DNA of 64,000 nucleotides. It comes from Bacteroidales bacterium. GTDB taxonomy: Bacteria; Bacteroidota; Bacteroidia; Bacteroidales; VadinHA17. Position 1 is the stretch's first letter; every line of letters begins with the position of its first letter. A program made the translations under genes and the position numbers. Below the pieces are notes generated by a model that saw only the letters and a list, made by a program, of their open reading frames with translations, was not told the origin of the DNA and searched no databases. The DNA lies in assembly GCA_016715075.1 (NCBI GenBank), contig JADKBK010000014.1, positions 1 to 64,000 of the forward strand, read 5' to 3'. Below are positions 62,026 to 64,000 of the stretch, in pieces.

Positions 62026-63219
62026 ATGGGAAAAGTATTGGTTATAGGAGCCGGCGGGGTAGGAACAGTTGTAGTTCATAAAATGGCCTCATTGCCGGAG
62101 GTTTTTACAGAAATAATGCTGGCAAGCAGGACAAAGTCGAAATGTGATGCCATCGCTTCAAAAATAGGGAAGGGGCGGATAAAAACCGCCCAGATTGATG
62201 CTGATAATGTTCCTCAGCTGGTTAAGCTTATCAGGTCATTCAGTCCCGATCTTGTTGTCAACGTTGCCCTTCCATACCAGGATCTGCATATCATGGATGC
62301 CTGTCTTGAGACAGGAGTTGCCTATCTTGATACGGCGAACTACGAGCCACTTGAAGAGGCAAAATTCGAATACAGCTGGCAATGGGCGTACCGGGACCGT
62401 TATAAAAAAGCAGGAATTACGGCAATACTCGGTTGCGGCTTTGATCCGGGAGTCACCTCAATCTTTACAGCATATGCTGCAAAGCATCATTTCGATGAAA
62501 TGCATTATCTGGATATTGTTGATTGCAATGCCGGTGATCATGGTAAACCATTCGCTACAAATTTCAATCCTGAAATAAACATACGTGAAGTAACTCAGAA
62601 AGGCAAATACTGGGATAGTGGCAAATGGGTAACCACCAAACCTCATGCGATTCACAAACCATTGAATTATCCCGGAATCGGACCAAAAGAGTCTTATCTT
62701 ATATACCATGAAGAATTGGAATCTCTTGTTAAGAATTTCCCGACCCTTAAAAGAGCAAGGTTCTGGATGACTTTCGGACAGGAATACCTTACTCATCTAC
62801 GGGTAATTCAAAACATCGGAATGGCAGGAATAGAGCCTATTATGTTTGAGGGGAGAGAGATTATACCAATACAGTTCCTCAAAGCTGTCCTGCCTGATCC
62901 GGGTGAATTGGGAGAAAATTATACAGGACAGACCTCAATAGGTTGCAGAATAAAGGGTTTGAAGGATGGAAAGGAAAAGAGTTATTATATCTACAATAAC
63001 TGCAGTCATGAAGCAGCTTATGCAGAGACAGGAACCCAGGGGGTAAGCTATACTACCGGTGTTCCTGCCGCAATAGGAGCAATGATGTACCTTAAAGGCA
63101 TCTGGAAGAAACCAGGCGTTTACAACGTTGAGGAATTTGATCCCGATCCATTTATGGCCGAACTGAACAGGCTGGGCCTGCCGTGGGTTGAGTTGCATAA
63201 TGTTGATCTGGAGCTATAA
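62026..63219 (+). CDS. Carboxynorspermidine/carboxyspermidine synthase (saccharopine dehydrogenase family)
   Basis: 397 residues. The Rossmann motif VLVIGAGGVGTVVVHKMAS is followed by the saccharopine-dehydrogenase-like core (LVVNVALPYQDLHIMDACL, AILGCGFDPGVTSIF, DYLDIVDCNAGDHG-like YLDIVDCNAGDHGKPFATNF). The sequence after this and the next gene, a carboxynorspermidine decarboxylase, distinguish it from true saccharopine dehydrogenases. It condenses putrescine (or diaminopropane) with aspartate semialdehyde and reduces the Schiff base with NADPH, the first step of the alternative spermidine pathway. Length is normal. A heptamer array begins within ten bases of its stop. Confidence 0.92.
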   Translation: MGKVLVIGAGGVGTVVVHKMASLPEVFTEIMLASRTKSKCDAIASKIGKGRIKTAQIDADNVPQLVKLIRSFSPDLVVNVALPYQDLHIMDACLETGVAYLDTANYEPLEEAKFEYSWQWAYRDRYKKAGITAILGCGFDPGVTSIFTAYAAKHHFDEMHYLDIVDCNAGDHGKPFATNFNPEINIREVTQKGKYWDSGKWVTTKPHAIHKPLNYPGIGPKESYLIYHEELESLVKNFPTLKRARFWMTFGQEYLTHLRVIQNIGMAGIEPIMFEGREIIPIQFLKAVLPDPGELGENYTGQTSIGCRIKGLKDGKEKSYYIYNNCSHEAAYAETGTQGVSYTTGVPAAIGAMMYLKGIWKKPGVYNVEEFDPDPFMAELNRLGLPWVELHNVDLEL

Positions 63220-63223
63220 AACC

Positions 63224-63459
63224 GGGTGCTGGGTTCTGGGTTCTGGGTTCTTGGTTCTTGGTTCTGGGTTCTTGGTTCTTGGTTCTGGGTAAGATAGTGA
63301 CCACCCAGCACCCAGCACCCAGCACCCAGCACCCAGCACCCAGCACTTTGAACCTTGAACCTTGAACTTGATAAGAAACCCACCCCTAACCCCTCCAGGG
63401 AGGGGAACAAAACAGACCAGCACCCAGCACCCAGCACCCAGAACCCAGAACCTTGAACC
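63224..63459. repeat. GGTTCTG and CCCAGCA heptamer arrays with an embedded CCCCTCC palindrome
   Basis: G-rich units run from about 63224 to 63290 (GGTTCTG and GGTTCTT). C-rich CCCAGCA units run from 63303 to 63346, then AACCTTG units, a CCCCTAACCCCTCCAGGGAGGGG palindrome near 63382-63404, and a second CCCAGCA/CCCAGAA block to about 63459. The array fills most of the gap between the two spermidine genes. Confidence 0.88.
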
Positions 63460-63491
63460 ATTAATAAGATTTCCAAAAAATAATATATTCT

Positions 63492-64000
63492 GTGATAGAT
63501 TACAATCAAATACCCTCTCCCTGCTATGTGATCGATGAGGAGCGATTCAGAAAAAACCTCTCCCTGATAAAGCATGTTTCTGAGAAATCGGGTGCAGAGA
63601 TTATCCTGGCCTTTAAAGGTTTTGCCATGTGGGGAGTCTTTCCTGTTCTTCGTGAATATGTTTCCGGAGCAGCTGCAAGTTCTGCAGATGAAGCAAAGCT
63701 CTGTTTTGATGAGATACATTCTCCGGCACATACATATTCACCTGTTTATAAAGAAAAAGATTTCCTCTCTGTACTGGACTACAGTTCACATGTTACCTTT
63801 AATTCACTTAAACAATACCAGAGGTTTTCATCAGTACTGGCTGATTATCCGCGGAAAATTTCAGCTGGACTGAGAATCAATCCTGAATTCTCTGAGATAA
63901 GTCATGGTTTATACAATCCGTGTTCACCAGGATCAAGACTTGGCATTATTGCTGAAGATCTCAAAGATGGCTTACCCGATGGGATTGAAGGTTTTCATTT
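63492..64000 (+). CDS. nspC: Carboxynorspermidine decarboxylase (partial, runs off the window)
   Basis: The frame opens with GTG at 63492 (VIDYNQIPSPCYVIDEERFRK), and no ATG precedes it in frame after the array. The first 169 residues are visible. SPCYVIDE is the family's N-terminus, and ILAFKGFAMWGVFPVLRE carries the PLP-binding Lys (FKGFAMW). ASSADEAKLC, HTYSPVYK and HVTFNSLKQ follow, then INPEFSEISHGLYNPCSPGSRLG. It is an alanine-racemase-fold PLP decarboxylase making spermidine or norspermidine from the carboxylated precursor, working with the upstream synthase. The C-terminal half lies outside the window. Confidence 0.9.
   Translation, partial: MIDYNQIPSPCYVIDEERFRKNLSLIKHVSEKSGAEIILAFKGFAMWGVFPVLREYVSGAAASSADEAKLCFDEIHSPAHTYSPVYKEKDFLSVLDYSSHVTFNSLKQYQRFSSVLADYPRKISAGLRINPEFSEISHGLYNPCSPGSRLGIIAEDLKDGLPDGIEGFH

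Noticed and set aside
60081..63459. CRISPR array
   Set aside because: The units are 7 bases long and contiguous, with no unique spacers and no cas genes in the window.
63120..63731. 203-codon minus-strand ORF over the spermidine genes
   Set aside because: It crosses the heptamer arrays and lies antisense to two well-supported genes; its length comes from the stop-free repeats.

Overview
The window looks like a chromosomal segment of a Bacteroidota bacterium, probably of the Bacteroidales/Marinilabiliales type. Evidence: several genes are preceded by the Bacteroidota -7 promoter motif TAnnTTTG(C), many lipoproteins are present, large glycoside hydrolases of families 2, 3, 106 and 172 (DUF2961) occur, and there are lineage-typical neighbourhoods such as DUF5063 / 3'-5' exonuclease / RlmI / Tex, an ECF sigma factor with anti-sigma factor and DUF4097-like protein, and paired DUF3857-transglutaminase proteins. 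No phage, plasmid, transposase, CRISPR array or rRNA operon is visible. This looks like core chromosome with dispersed small repeats.

Layout. 0.1-4.3 kb (-): Tat-signal DegT aminotransferase and a broken FAD/Fe-S oxidoreductase. 4.5-9.1 kb (+): DUF5063, exonuclease, RlmI methyltransferase, Tex. 9.3-13.8 kb (-): M28 peptidase and GH2 enzyme. 13.9-17.6 kb (+): mutS2 and an isoaspartyl peptidase/asparaginase lipoprotein. 17.6-25.2 kb (-): two DUF4097-like proteins, anti-sigma, ECF sigma, membrane protein, PDZ-M28 peptidase, ornithine aminotransferase. 25.3-29.0 kb (-): GH106-like enzyme and trmD. 29.3-33.9 kb: YkgJ-like cysteine-cluster protein (+), amidohydrolase (-), dapB and lepB (+). 34.0-37.2 kb (-): thrS-infC-rpmI-rplT. 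37.4-40.6 kb: PKD lipoprotein (+), SGNH hydrolase (-), APC amino acid permease (+). 40.6-43.3 kb (-): lysC-lysA behind what looks like a lysine leader-peptide attenuator. 43.7-44.0 kb (+): two tRNA-Leu genes. 44.2-48.0 kb (+): two DUF3857 proteins. 48.1-56.8 kb (-): GH2, GH172-like, GH2 and a GH3/beta-lactamase fusion. 57.0-60.3 kb (+): NagX-like membrane protein, AmgK-like sugar kinase and MurU-like nucleotidyltransferase. 60.3-61.7 kb (-): TrkH. 62.0 kb to the end (+): carboxynorspermidine synthase and decarboxylase.

How the genes work together. LysC, DapB and LysA belong to the diaminopimelate/lysine pathway. Its early intermediate aspartate semialdehyde is also the substrate of the carboxyspermidine route at the right end. 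The GH3/beta-lactamase, NagX-like, AmgK-like and MurU-like genes fit a cell-wall amino-sugar recycling locus, although their specificities are inferred. The GH2/GH172/GH106 enzymes suggest complex glycan degradation, but no SusC/SusD pair is present.

Two features cross the whole window. First, ten genes-worth of reading-frame damage is confined to single-base changes: nine one-base indels, most in or beside short homopolymers, and one in-frame TAG at an expected Trp codon. They affect housekeeping genes such as lysC, tex and rlmI, so consensus errors of a long-read assembly are the simplest explanation. Second, short tandem arrays with period 7 (and some with 8 or 10) lie between genes, often directly at a stop codon. 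The most interesting regulatory find is the lysC leader: promoter, 25-codon leader ORF with clustered Lys codons, and mutually exclusive antiterminator and terminator hairpins.
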